A stretch of DNA of 64,000 bases from Rugamonas aquatica (GTDB taxonomy: Bacteria > Pseudomonadota > Gammaproteobacteria > Burkholderiales > Burkholderiaceae_D): NCBI RefSeq assembly GCF_009380215.1, contig NZ_WHUG01000006.1, forward strand, positions 62,001 to 126,000. Direction: 5' to 3'. Under the pieces are notes generated by a model, which saw nothing but the letters and a program-made list of their open reading frames with translations, was not told the DNA's origin and searched no databases. The position numbers and the translations under genes are program-made. Shown piece after piece: positions 18,165-25,945 of the stretch. Every line of letters begins with the position of its first letter. The first letter of the stretch is position 1.

Positions 18165-19227
18165 TTTTGAGAGCTGTGGCTTTGAGTAAAGGGGCGATTT
18201 CCGCTTCGTGGTTGTGCGCGGTTTCGTAGGCGTCGACGATGCGCGCCACCAGCGGATGGCGCACCACGTCTTCGCTGTTGAAGTGGCTGAAGGCGATGCC
18301 GCGCACATCCTTGAGCACCTGGATGGCGTCCACCAGGCCGCTCTTCTGGCTCTTGTGCAAATCGACCTGGGTGACGTCGCCCGTCACCACGGCCTTGCTG
18401 CCGAAGCCGATGCGGGTCAGGAACATCTTCATCTGTTCGACGGTGGTGTTCTGCGCCTCGTCCAGAATGACGAAGGCGTGGTTCAGCGTGCGGCCGCGCA
18501 TATAGGCCAGCGGGGCGATCTCGATCACCTGCTTCTCGAACATCTTCTGCGTGCGGTCGAAGCCGAGCAGGTCGTACAGCGCGTCGTACAGCGGACGCAG
18601 ATACGGATCGACCTTCTGCGCCAGGTCCCCCGGCAGGAAGCCCAGGCGCTCGCCCGCTTCGACCGCAGGGCGGGTCAGGATGATGCGCTTGACGGCGTCG
18701 CGTTCCAGCGCGTCGACCGCGCAGGCCACCGCCAGGTAGGTCTTGCCGGTGCCGGCCGGGCCGACGCCGAAGCTGATGTCGTGCTCCAGGATGTTGCGCA
18801 GGTAGCGGATCTGGTGCGGCGTGCGGCCGCGCAGGTCGGCGCGGCGGGTTTTCAGGATCGGGCTGTTGATGTCCGGCTCGACGAACGGCGCTTCGACCAC
18901 GCGCGGCTGGTCCGGCGCCGAGGCGGCGGCGATGGCGGCGTTGGCCACGGCCAGGCCGGCGCGTTGCTCGACCAGGGCCAGTTGCACTTCCTCGATCGGC
19001 ACGATCTTGTTGGCGACCGCGTAGAACTGTTCGAGGATCTGCACCGCCCGTTCGGCGTTGTGGCCGCTGACGATGAATTTTTCGCCGCGGCGGAAGATGG
19101 TGACGTCCAGCGCGGCGGAAATCTGGCGCAGGTTTTCGTCGAGGGGGCCGCACAGGTGGGCCAGGCGCGCGTTATCGAGCGGCTCCGGGACGAAGTAGTG
19201 CGGCTGGACTGGAGTTTTGGTTTTCAA
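18148..19227 (-). CDS. phoH: PhoH-like ATPase (YbeZ)
   Basis: A 359-residue P-loop ATPase with an N-terminal KH-like region (about 35-95), a linker, and a PhoH domain from about 125. Walker A is GPAGTGKT at 156-163, Walker B is [10 protein letters not shown], and TGDVTQVDL follows. YbeZ partners YbeY in rRNA processing, and the genes overlap here by 17 bases. It is the first gene of the phoH-ybeY-unknown-corC-lnt run. miaB, usual upstream neighbour in other proteobacteria, is not present; instead a divergent small gene starts 150 bases away. Confidence 0.94.
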   Translation of the reverse strand: MKTKTPVQPHYFVPEPLDNARLAHLCGPLDENLRQISAALDVTIFRRGEKFIVSGHNAERAVQILEQFYAVANKIVPIEEVQLALVEQRAGLAVANAAIAAASAPDQPRVVEAPFVEPDINSPILKTRRADLRGRTPHQIRYLRNILEHDISFGVGPAGTGKTYLAVACAVDALERDAVKRIILTRPAVEAGERLGFLPGDLAQKVDPYLRPLYDALYDLLGFDRTQKMFEKQVIEIAPLAYMRGRTLNHAFVILDEAQNTTVEQMKMFLTRIGFGSKAVVTGDVTQVDLHKSQKSGLVDAIQVLKDVRGIAFSHFNSEDVVRHPLVARIVDAYETAHNHEAEIAPLLKATALKNVRKK

Positions 19228-19377
19228 TGGGATGCTTTATGAGAGAGGCCGGCAGTGCCGGCACAGGCAATAGTTTAACGTAATTTGCCCTCCGCAGATG
19301 CGATAGGCCTTGATTTCGGCGCTTCGGCCTTCTACATTGAAAGAGTAGCCTGTCGGCAATTTCTATGGAGGTGCAAC

Positions 19378-19716
19378 ATGGCGGCTAATTCGATTTCATC
19401 GTCGCGCATCGGCACTTCGCTCGATGGCGTGCAGGCGGCCAACCAGCGCGAAACCCGCGTCAACCGCGACCAGCAGCGCGCCCAGCAGGCCAGTTCGACC
19501 GAGCGCGCCGACCGCGAGCAGCGCAGCGGCGCCGCCGAGCGCGCGGTGCAGAACCGCGTGGAAAAGAATACCGACACCCAGCGCGCCCGCGCCCAGGCCA
19601 ATGACGACGCGGCGGCGTTGCAGCGCCGCGAAGCCCAGGCGGCCGACAAGCGCACCGAGCAGGATCGCCGCCAGAGCGAGAAAACCCTGGGCCGCCATAT
19701 CGATACCACCGCTTGA
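19378..19716 (+). CDS. Small hydrophilic, probably disordered protein, unknown function
   Basis: A 112-residue protein I do not recognise. A good ribosome site (GGAGG, eight bases before the ATG) fixes the start at MAANSISSSR and argues it is real. From residue 15 on it is almost entirely Arg, Gln, Ala, Glu, Asp and Thr, with repeated RxxRxQQR-type patterns and nearly no large hydrophobic residues. It could be a long single helix or an intrinsically disordered polyelectrolyte. No signal peptide or membrane segment. It is divergent from phoH. A loose GC hairpin (CACCGGC/GCCGGTG, 19728-19761) follows the stop. Confidence 0.65.
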   Translation: MAANSISSSRIGTSLDGVQAANQRETRVNRDQQRAQQASSTERADREQRSGAAERAVQNRVEKNTDTQRARAQANDDAAALQRREAQAADKRTEQDRRQSEKTLGRHIDTTA

Positions 19717-20050
19717 TGATCCATCCTCACCGGCAACTTTTATTTCCCGCCTCCGCCGGTGTAAAGACGCGCTTGCTTTGTGTAACAGTTTCCTACAAGT
19801 TCTTGCGTGCGACACCCTCCAGCCCCATGTGATGAAATAGCATTGTTGCTAAGGTTTCTAGCTCGTGATTGATGTCGAACAATCTTCACTCGGCGTACAG
19901 CGGCAGAAACAGGCCCTTTTGAGCATAGAATAATCTTGCACGAAAGGCAATCAGCATAGGCTGATTGAATCAGGAACTTAGCCAAAGGAATCTAAGTTGC
20001 CCTTAAGTTCAGGCCTGCAAACTTCATTCACCCAACCAACGAGGAAAATC
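19717..20050. other. Non-coding gap with an inverted repeat upstream of the HTH gene
   Basis: This 334-base stretch has no credible gene. It is visibly AT-richer than its surroundings. It holds the hairpin after the preceding gene and a perfect 8-bp inverted repeat CAATCAGC-atag-GCTGATTG at 19948-19967, about 85 bases before the next start codon. That repeat is a candidate operator for the HTH protein downstream, or an mRNA 5' hairpin. TAGAAT near 19926 could be a -10 box; I see no convincing -35. Confidence 0.45.
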
Positions 20051-20383
20051 ATGGCACACCACGCTCTCGCATCACAGGAAAGCTACAACCCCAACCATCT
20101 GCTGGATATTTTGCTCGGCAAGATGCAACTGAAAAACGACGCCGCATTGTCGCGCCTGCTGGAAGTCGCGCCGCCGGTCATCAGCAAGATCCGCCACCAC
20201 CGTCTGCCGGTCGGCGCCTCGCTGCTGATCCGCATGCACGAAGTGACCGGCATGAGCATCCGCGACCTGCGCGACCTGATGGGCGACCGCCGCACCAAGT
20301 ACCGCCTGTCCGACGCTCAAGGCCGCCCGAAGCCAGAGGAACGCACCGAAAAGGCCGAGGCCGGAAACTACGCGCGTCACTAA
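20051..20383 (+). CDS. Small XRE-like helix-turn-helix protein
   Basis: A 110-residue protein with a compact HTH core, LLDILLGKMQLKNDAALSRLLEVAPPVISKIRHHRLPVGASLLIRMHEVTG, laid out like lambda-repressor-type (Cro/XRE) domains but lacking any partner domain. The C-terminus is charged and likely disordered. GAGGAAA precedes the ATG at 20051; an in-frame start 54 bases earlier lacks a ribosome site. Probably a DNA-binding regulator of unknown targets. It is followed by an HDOD gene on the other strand. Confidence in the HTH assignment is moderate. Confidence 0.7.
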   Translation: MAHHALASQESYNPNHLLDILLGKMQLKNDAALSRLLEVAPPVISKIRHHRLPVGASLLIRMHEVTGMSIRDLRDLMGDRRTKYRLSDAQGRPKPEERTEKAEAGNYARH

Positions 20384-20455
20384 TGCGCCCGCACGCCTGC
20401 CCCTGCCGTTGCCGTGGTGTCTAAGCCCGGCCGGCAGGGAGCCCGCTGCACCTGA

Positions 20456-21301
20456 TCAGCTCAGCAGTACCATCGAAATTTCTTCATATTGCAGTTCCGT
20501 CTCGCGGAACAATTGCAGATAGATTTCCTCATCGAGGCCCAGCGCAGTCCAGGCCACGGTGGATACCGGCGGCACCAGATCGTCCGGCATTTGCGCCAGA
20601 TCGAGCGCATGCACGATGGCATCGGCCACATGGATGATGGCCGCCAGGAACCCTGCGCCCGGCGCTTCCGGGTCATGGTGGCCGCCGATGGCCAGCCGCA
20701 TCGTATCGGAAAAATTCCAGTGTTCCGCCAGCGCCATGCCGGCGTCGACGTGGTCGACGCCCAGCACGCTGCGTTCCGCTTCCAGCAGATAACAGTCGTG
20801 CTCTTCGCGGTAGGCGATGGTTTCAGAATACTGGTTGGGGAAGCACGAGACCAGCACCAGCCGGCCGATGTCATGCAGCAGCCCGGCCGTGAAGGCGTAG
20901 TCCTGGTTGAAGCGCATCTGCCGCGCCAGCACCTTGGCGCAGGCGGCGGTGGCGATCGAGTGGCGCCAGAAGGCCTTGTGGTCGAAGCCCGGGCAGTGGC
21001 CCTCGGCGAAGCAGCCGGTGACGGCGGCCGCCGTGATCAGGTTGCGCGTGGTCTGGAAGCCCAGGTAGGTGATCGCCTGCTGGATGGTGGTCACCTTGAC
21101 CTGCAAGCCGTACAGCGAAGAGTTGGCCAGCCGCAGCGTCTTGGCCGTCAGCGCCTGGTCGTAGGACACCTTCTTGGCCAGCACCGAGATATCGACATCG
21201 TCCTGGTCTATGCTGTTGAGCAGCTCCATCACCACCGCCGGCAGCGAGGGCAGGTCGTCCAGCGTGCGGACGACGTCGTCGTAGGTCAGCGTATTACTCA
21301 T
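20456..21301 (-). CDS. HDOD domain-containing signalling protein
   Basis: A 281-residue protein made almost entirely of an HDOD domain (about 14-215), a catalytically degenerate HD-type domain found in bacterial signalling. LPSLPAVVMELL, the helix LTAKTLRLANSSLYG, HSIATAACAKVLAR and GLLHDIGRLVL are typical. The HD pair in LLHDIG is present. No output domain follows. The start overlaps the end of the upstream 115-residue gene by 8 bases, so the two are made together. A histidine kinase gene runs divergently from this pair. Confidence 0.88.
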   Translation of the reverse strand: MSNTLTYDDVVRTLDDLPSLPAVVMELLNSIDQDDVDISVLAKKVSYDQALTAKTLRLANSSLYGLQVKVTTIQQAITYLGFQTTRNLITAAAVTGCFAEGHCPGFDHKAFWRHSIATAACAKVLARQMRFNQDYAFTAGLLHDIGRLVLVSCFPNQYSETIAYREEHDCYLLEAERSVLGVDHVDAGMALAEHWNFSDTMRLAIGGHHDPEAPGAGFLAAIIHVADAIVHALDLAQMPDDLVPPVSTVAWTALGLDEEIYLQLFRETELQYEEISMVLLS

Positions 21302-21641
21302 GCTCGGGCGCCTCCTCCATGCCCAGGCGGAAATCCGACACGAAGCGGCGCAGCAGGGCGGTGGCCCAGTCGCTGTCGCTGTCGGCGTCGTTTTTGCGGA
21401 ACAGGCGGGCGATGCGCGCCTCGTGATGGTTCAGCGTGGCCTGCGCCACTTCCGGCGATACTTCATCTTTCAGGATGGGCAGCACGGCGATGCCGTGGCG
21501 CGGCATCAGCGCCAGCATGGCCTCGGTCAGCACCGTCCCCTGCGGCAGCAGCACATGGCCCTGCACGTCCAGCAGCACGTCCGACAAGACCATGCCCGGC
21601 CGTACCTCCGCCAGTGTCAGTTGATGATAATTACCTGCCAT
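21294..21641 (-). CDS. Small protein resembling the N-terminal segment of HD-GYP proteins
   Basis: A 115-residue protein with a strong ribosome site (GGAGGG) before the ATG at 21639-21641. The segment LTLAEVRPGMVLSDVLLDVQGHVLLPQGTVLTEAMLALMPRHGI closely resembles the short beta-rich region that precedes the HD-GYP phosphodiesterase domain in other proteins, but no HD-GYP follows here. The remainder is charged and helical. It overlaps the HDOD gene by 8 bases, suggesting that the two polypeptides work together, possibly as a split version of a larger signalling protein. Function unknown. Confidence 0.7.
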   Translation of the reverse strand: MAGNYHQLTLAEVRPGMVLSDVLLDVQGHVLLPQGTVLTEAMLALMPRHGIAVLPILKDEVSPEVAQATLNHHEARIARLFRKNDADSDSDWATALLRRFVSDFRLGMEEAPEHE

Positions 21642-21796
21642 GATGCCCTCCCAATTTGCTACCTCGTCTACATTGCACGATCTTACCATTGCGTGCAAGC
21701 AAAGTCTGCCGTGCCCTGCCATAACTTGCCAAGTCGCATGTCATACCGTACATTGGGACGTTGCCGTCAATTCTATAAATGCAGGGAGGTTGGTCG

Positions 21797-23383
21797 ATGT
21801 TCGGTATCCAAGGCCGCTTGACGCTGCTGTTCGTGGTCATCGTGACGCTGGTGCTGGGTATTTCCGGCACCTACGCCCAGTACAGCCTGGGACACGAGCT
21901 GGAAGTGAGCAGCCAACGCCTGCGCCAGGGCGTGCTGACCCGTCTGCAAACCAGCCTGCCGTCGGCGCTGTGGGATCTGGACAAGGCCAAGGTCGACAAC
22001 ATCGTCGCCGCCGAGATGCTGCCGCCCGAGCTGGTCTCCATCCGCGTCTACGATACGTCGGTCGGCCTGTTCTCCGGCAAGCTGCGCAGTGAAAACGGCA
22101 CCGTCACCTCGATCGAGAACGACGCCGCCGTCGGCGGTTCGCCGGTGGTGGCCGACCTGGCCTACCGCGATTCCGGCGCCGCCGGCGCCTCGCTCAAGCC
22201 GGTCATCGTCGGCCGCGTGGTGGTCAATTTCAGCCGCGCCCAGATCGACGCCACGCTGGCGGCCGAAGTGCGCCGCAAAGTCACCGAAGTGCTGCTGCTG
22301 GACCTGATCCTGGTGGCGGCGCTGGCGCTGTCGCTGCGCATCGTGTTCGATCCGCTCAAGCGCCTGCGCGACGGCCTGTTCGACCTGGCCACGCGCGGCA
22401 GCGACGAGGTGGAAGAGCTGCCCGACAGCCGCCACGACGAGCTGGGCGAGGTGATCCGCGGCTTCAACGCCATCCAGCGCAAGGTCAAATCGAATATCCA
22501 GCGCATCCGCGAGGCCGAGGATGAGGCCCGCAAATCGGCCCAGACCACGGCCAAGGCGCTCGACGACCTGCGCCGCACGCAGGAGTCGCTGCTGCAGGCC
22601 GAGCGGCTGGCCTCGCTGGGCGGCCTGGTGGCCGGCGTCGCGCACGAGATCAACACGCCGGTCGGCATCGCGCTGACCAGCGCCTCGGTGCTGATGGAAG
22701 CCACCGAGAAGGTGCACCAGTCTGTCGAGGACGGCAACATCAAGAAATCCGACATCATGCGCTACCTGGAGACGGCGGCCGAGAGCACCCGCCTGATCAT
22801 GAACAACGCCTACCGCGCGGCCCACCTGATCCACAGCTTCAAGCAGATCGCGGTCGACCAGGTCAGCGAGGCGCGGCGCCGCTTCGAATTGCGCGACTAC
22901 ATCAACGAGGTGGTGTCCAGCCTGCAGCCCAAGCTGAAGAAGACCCACATCACCGTCAGCATCGCCTGCCCGCCGGACATCATGCTCGACAGCTATCCGG
23001 GCGCGCTGGCCCAGGTCATCACCAACCTGACGCTCAACTGCGTCGAGCACGCCTTCGACGCGGGCGACGAGGGCCGCATCACCATCGGCGTCGCCCAGCA
23101 GGCCGACTGGATCGAGATGCAGGTGGTCGACAACGGCAAGGGCATCCCGCCGGACATGCTGGACAAGGTGTTCGATCCCTTCGTCACCACGCGGCGCGGG
23201 CAGGGCGGCACCGGCCTCGGACTCAATATCGTGTTCAACTTGATCGCCAAGCAGTTTGGCGGCACCATTACCGTTTCCAGCATCCTCGGCCAGGGCGCCA
23301 GTTTCGTGCTGCGCATGCCTTGCGTGACGCCGGTCGACGACCCGTCCGCCGCGCTGCCGCCCGATGCCCGGCTCCATACTTGA
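21797..23383 (+). CDS. Membrane sensor histidine kinase
   Basis: A 528-residue hybrid-less sensor kinase. TM1 is at about 8-28, a periplasmic sensor of about 135 residues follows, TM2 is near 165-182, then a HAMP linker, a coiled coil, and a kinase core. The phosphorylatable His is in VAHEINTPVG at residue 283; the ATP-binding boxes are NLTLNCVEHAF, DNGKGIPPDML, DPFVTTRRGQGGTGLGLNIV. The ATG after GGGAGG (MFGIQGRL) is preferred to one six codons upstream. No response regulator gene is adjacent; the divergent HDOD pair and the downstream DUF3224 gene are the only neighbours. Confidence 0.9.
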   Translation: MFGIQGRLTLLFVVIVTLVLGISGTYAQYSLGHELEVSSQRLRQGVLTRLQTSLPSALWDLDKAKVDNIVAAEMLPPELVSIRVYDTSVGLFSGKLRSENGTVTSIENDAAVGGSPVVADLAYRDSGAAGASLKPVIVGRVVVNFSRAQIDATLAAEVRRKVTEVLLLDLILVAALALSLRIVFDPLKRLRDGLFDLATRGSDEVEELPDSRHDELGEVIRGFNAIQRKVKSNIQRIREAEDEARKSAQTTAKALDDLRRTQESLLQAERLASLGGLVAGVAHEINTPVGIALTSASVLMEATEKVHQSVEDGNIKKSDIMRYLETAAESTRLIMNNAYRAAHLIHSFKQIAVDQVSEARRRFELRDYINEVVSSLQPKLKKTHITVSIACPPDIMLDSYPGALAQVITNLTLNCVEHAFDAGDEGRITIGVAQQADWIEMQVVDNGKGIPPDMLDKVFDPFVTTRRGQGGTGLGLNIVFNLIAKQFGGTITVSSILGQGASFVLRMPCVTPVDDPSAALPPDARLHT

Positions 23384-23393
23384 AAGGTGAGCA

Positions 23394-23798
23394 ATGCCCA
23401 AGATCAGCGGTGAATTCAACGTCAAGATGGCGCCCGAAAGCATGTCGGCCGTGGCGGCCGAAAGCGGCATCGGCCGCATGTCGCTGGACAAGCAATACCA
23501 CGGCGCGCTGGACGCCGTCGGCAAGGGCGAGATGCTGGCCTTCATGGACCGCGCGCTGGGCTCGGGCGCCTATGTGGCGATGGAAAAAGTGCAGGGCACG
23601 CTGGACGGCCGGCGCGGCAGCTTCCTGCTGTGCCACACCGGCACCATGGACCGCGGCGCGGCCGGCCTGACGGTGGCGGTGGTCGCCGATTCCGGCCAGG
23701 AAGAGCTGTCCGGCCTGGCCGGCGCTTTGCACATCCGCATCGAAGGCGGCAAGCACTACTACGATTTCGACTACACGCTGGCCGCCGCCGTTGCCTAG
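23394..23798 (+). CDS. DUF3224 domain-containing protein
   Basis: A 134-residue single-domain protein of the DUF3224 type (GEFNVKMAPE, SLDKQYHGALDAVGKGEMLAF, YVAMEKVQGTLDGRRGSFLLCHTGTMDRG). The fold is expected to be a small beta-barrel of unknown role. No signal peptide. It starts 10 bases after the kinase stop with AAAGGTGAG as ribosome site, so it is cotranscribed with the kinase. Biochemical function is not known for the family, so none is assigned. Confidence 0.88.
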   Translation: MPKISGEFNVKMAPESMSAVAAESGIGRMSLDKQYHGALDAVGKGEMLAFMDRALGSGAYVAMEKVQGTLDGRRGSFLLCHTGTMDRGAAGLTVAVVADSGQEELSGLAGALHIRIEGGKHYYDFDYTLAAAVA

Positions 23799-23826
23799 GC
23801 GTCCGGCGTCAAGCTAGAATGCCGCC

Positions 23827-23997
23827 ATGGACAAGGACACACTCAAAGGCTTGGTGATACTGATAGGCGTGGCGCTGGCGGTAGCGCTGTTCGCGGTGCT
23901 GGGCACCGAGAACGGCATGCAAAAGCTGTACTGCATGGGCCGGGCCATCCTGCATGGCGTGTCCATCACCAACATCCATTCGGTGTGCGGCCTGTAG
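23827..23997 (+). CDS. 56-residue single-pass membrane microprotein
   Basis: A short open frame: MDKDTLKGLVILIGVALAVA begins the product and one hydrophobic segment (about 8-26) is followed by a 30-residue tail with two cysteines (LYCMG and HSVCGL). It follows DUF3224 by 28 bases and ends 17 bases before a strong terminator, the right place for the last gene of the kinase-DUF3224 unit. No clear ribosome site is visible (the ATG follows CTAGAATGCCGCC). I do not recognise it. Evidence is positional and compositional only. Confidence 0.5.
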   Translation: MDKDTLKGLVILIGVALAVALFAVLGTENGMQKLYCMGRAILHGVSITNIHSVCGL

Positions 23998-24013
23998 CGG
24001 CTGACGCGCCCAT

Positions 24014-24052
24014 AAAAAAATCCCGCCAGCCTCAAGCTTTGCGGGATTTTTT
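24014..24052. terminator. Bidirectional intrinsic terminator
   Basis: AAAAAAATCCCGC and GCGGGATTTTTT form a perfect 12-bp stem including A/T runs on both sides, with a 14-base loop. It lies between two convergent units (the microprotein on + and the PEP-CTERM gene on -) and offers a T tract on both strands. Confidence 0.9.
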
Positions 24053-24072
24053 CATGGGGCGACCGGTCAGCC

Positions 24073-24426
24073 TCAGTCGGTAAACTTCTCCGTGGCATCG
24101 CTGTTGCGCGAAGCAAAGCCCAACACCACCAGGCCCAGCATCAGCATGACGAAGGTTTGCGGTTCCGGTACTTCGGTAACAGGCTCGACGGCCTGCGGGT
24201 TTTTCGGGTCGTTCGCGGGCAACGCCTCTGGATCGCGATCCGAGGCGGTCTTCTCCGCCGGAGCGGAGCTGTCGATACTGCATGGCGCGGTGTTATGGTC
24301 ATCGCAATGTGCGAGTACAATTGCCGCAGGTGAAACTTTGCTTTTTTCCGGGCTAAGGGCTTGAGCTTGCGCGGCTCCGGCCAGACCCAGGGTCAGCAAT
24401 ATGATCGTTATAAAAGACTTCTTCAC
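24073..24426 (-). CDS. Small PEP-CTERM sorting-domain protein
   Basis: A 117-residue exported protein. The GTG at 24424-24426 has AGGAGA a few bases upstream and gives a textbook signal peptide (MKKSFITIILLTLGLAGAAQAQ); an ATG eight codons earlier is possible. The middle is acidic and proline-rich with two cysteines. The C-terminus has VPEP followed by a hydrophobic helix and FASRNSD, the PEP-CTERM layout recognised by exosortase, although the usual terminal arginine cluster is reduced to one Arg and the tail is unusually long. No exosortase gene is in the window. Probably a surface or exopolysaccharide-associated protein of unknown function. Confidence 0.8.
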   Translation of the reverse strand: MKKSFITIILLTLGLAGAAQAQALSPEKSKVSPAAIVLAHCDDHNTAPCSIDSSAPAEKTASDRDPEALPANDPKNPQAVEPVTEVPEPQTFVMLMLGLVVLGFASRNSDATEKFTD

Positions 24427-24682
24427 AATACTCTCCTGACTATGCTGCATAAGCAGGACGTTAAGACTACATTAAAACATAAACATTAAGCTAAGATCGG
24501 GCGAATGTCCAACCGTGCTCAAGTGTCTAGCATTAAACCACATTCAATAACATATTGCCATCTCTATTTTTCTTTAGGCAATCAAATCGTGCGGCGCAAC
24601 AACGGTTCTTGCTTGCTAGCCAGTGGCGCAGACGATTTCAACTTTACAACTAATAATTCGATAGCAGAGGACTCGGATCCAG

Positions 24683-25543
24683 ATGATTTCCACATATAGC
24701 CGCACCCCGGGATGGATGTTTGCCGCCGCCGCGCTGGCCTTGCTGGCCGGCTGCGCCAGCGGCGGCAAGAACGCCGGCGGCAGCGCGGTGCCGGCGCCGG
24801 TCGGCGCCAATCCGCAGGTGTTGCTGCTGGGCGAAGTGCATGACAACGCGGCCGGCCACAAGCTGCGCTACGAGCTGCTGCGCCAGCGGGTGGAGGCGGG
24901 CTGGCGCCCGGCCATCGTCATGGAACAGTTCGACCGCGAAAACCAGGACGTGCTGAGCAAGGCCCAGAAAGGCTGCCTCGATGCGCAATGCGTGATCCGC
25001 GTGGCCGGCGGCCCGCGCTGGGAGTGGCAACTCTACTATCCGGTGATCCAGCTGGCGCTGACCTACCAGTTGCCGCTGATCGCCGGCAACCTGTCGCGCG
25101 CCGACGCCGCGCGCGCGGTGCGCGACGGCGTCACCGCCACCTTCGACCCGCAGAGCATCCGCGACTACCGCCTCGACCAGCCGCTGCCGGCCGACGTGCG
25201 CGGCGGCCAGCAGACGGAAATCGTCGCCGGCCATTGCAATATGCTGCCGGAGATGATGGTCGAGGGCATGGTCAACGCCCAGGTCTCGCGCGACATCTGG
25301 ATGGCCAAGATCGTGCGCGACCAGCAGCCGCGCGATGTGGTGCTGATCGCCGGTAACGGCCACGTGCGCAAGGATATCGGCGTGGCGCGCTGGATCAACG
25401 CGGTGGCGCCGGCGCTGACGGTGCGCAGCGAAGGCTATGTCGAAGGCCAGGGCGACAGCGGCCGCTACGACGCCAGCTACACCGTGGCGCCGCAGCCGCG
25501 TCCCGACCCGTGCGGCGCGGTCCAGCCCAAGGCCAAGTCCTGA
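24683..25543 (+). CDS. ChaN-family lipoprotein
   Basis: A 286-residue lipoprotein: the lipobox LLAGC places the acylated Cys near residue 23. The mature domain is a ChaN/Tiki-superfamily fold with VLLLGEVHDN near 47 (Glu-His pair), VMEQFDREN near 80, and IAGNGHVRKDIG near 222, the residues that in relatives bind haem or metal. A role in haem or iron handling at the cell envelope is inferred from the family. The gene is followed after one base by a thioredoxin-like gene, so the two form a small operon. The 230 bases upstream are AT-rich and show no convincing gene. Confidence 0.85.
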   Translation: MISTYSRTPGWMFAAAALALLAGCASGGKNAGGSAVPAPVGANPQVLLLGEVHDNAAGHKLRYELLRQRVEAGWRPAIVMEQFDRENQDVLSKAQKGCLDAQCVIRVAGGPRWEWQLYYPVIQLALTYQLPLIAGNLSRADAARAVRDGVTATFDPQSIRDYRLDQPLPADVRGGQQTEIVAGHCNMLPEMMVEGMVNAQVSRDIWMAKIVRDQQPRDVVLIAGNGHVRKDIGVARWINAVAPALTVRSEGYVEGQGDSGRYDASYTVAPQPRPDPCGAVQPKAKS

Positions 25544-25544
25544 C

Positions 25545-25865
25545 ATGGAAAAAGTCTACCTTCCCACCGCGCCCGACCGCGCCACCGTCGACGCCCTGGC
25601 CGGCGCCACGCTGCTGGAGTTCGGCGCCAACTGGTGCGGCCACTGCATGGCGGCGCAGGCGCCGCTGGCGCAAGCCTATGCCGGCCACGGGGGCGTGCGC
25701 CACTACAAGGTCGAGGACGGCCCCGGCCGCGCGCTGGGACGCTCCTACCGCGTCAAGCTGTGGCCGACGCTGATCTTCCTGCGCGACGGCCAGGAAGTGG
25801 CCCGCCTGGTGCGCCCGCTGAAGGCTGATGAAATCAGCGCCGCCTTCGTCCAAATCGACATTTAG
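25545..25865 (+). CDS. Thioredoxin-family protein
   Basis: A 106-residue cytoplasmic thioredoxin-like protein. The active site is WCGHC (residues 28-32) in LLEFGANWCGHCMAAQAPL, and the cis-proline block is LWPTLIFLRDGQEVARLVRP. The active-site pair GH differs from the GP of classical thioredoxin and gives a more oxidising character in related proteins. It starts one base after the ChaN-like gene. No signal peptide is present, so it should act in the cytoplasm. The partner is unknown. Confidence 0.88.
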   Translation: MEKVYLPTAPDRATVDALAGATLLEFGANWCGHCMAAQAPLAQAYAGHGGVRHYKVEDGPGRALGRSYRVKLWPTLIFLRDGQEVARLVRPLKADEISAAFVQIDI

Positions 25866-25945
25866 GCAGCAAACTTATCTGCTTGGCAGCAGGCAAGGGT
25901 GGTGTGTATGATGGATCGCACCACCCACTTGCAGGAGCGTCAAGT

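Noticed and set aside
21773..23545. 590-codon open frame opposite the histidine kinase
   Set aside because: Composition typical of the complement of a GC-rich gene; covers the start of one gene and the end of another without sense.
24505..24699. 64-codon open frame before the ChaN-like gene
   Set aside because: AT-rich leader sequence, overlaps the real start in another frame, no family resemblance or ribosome site.
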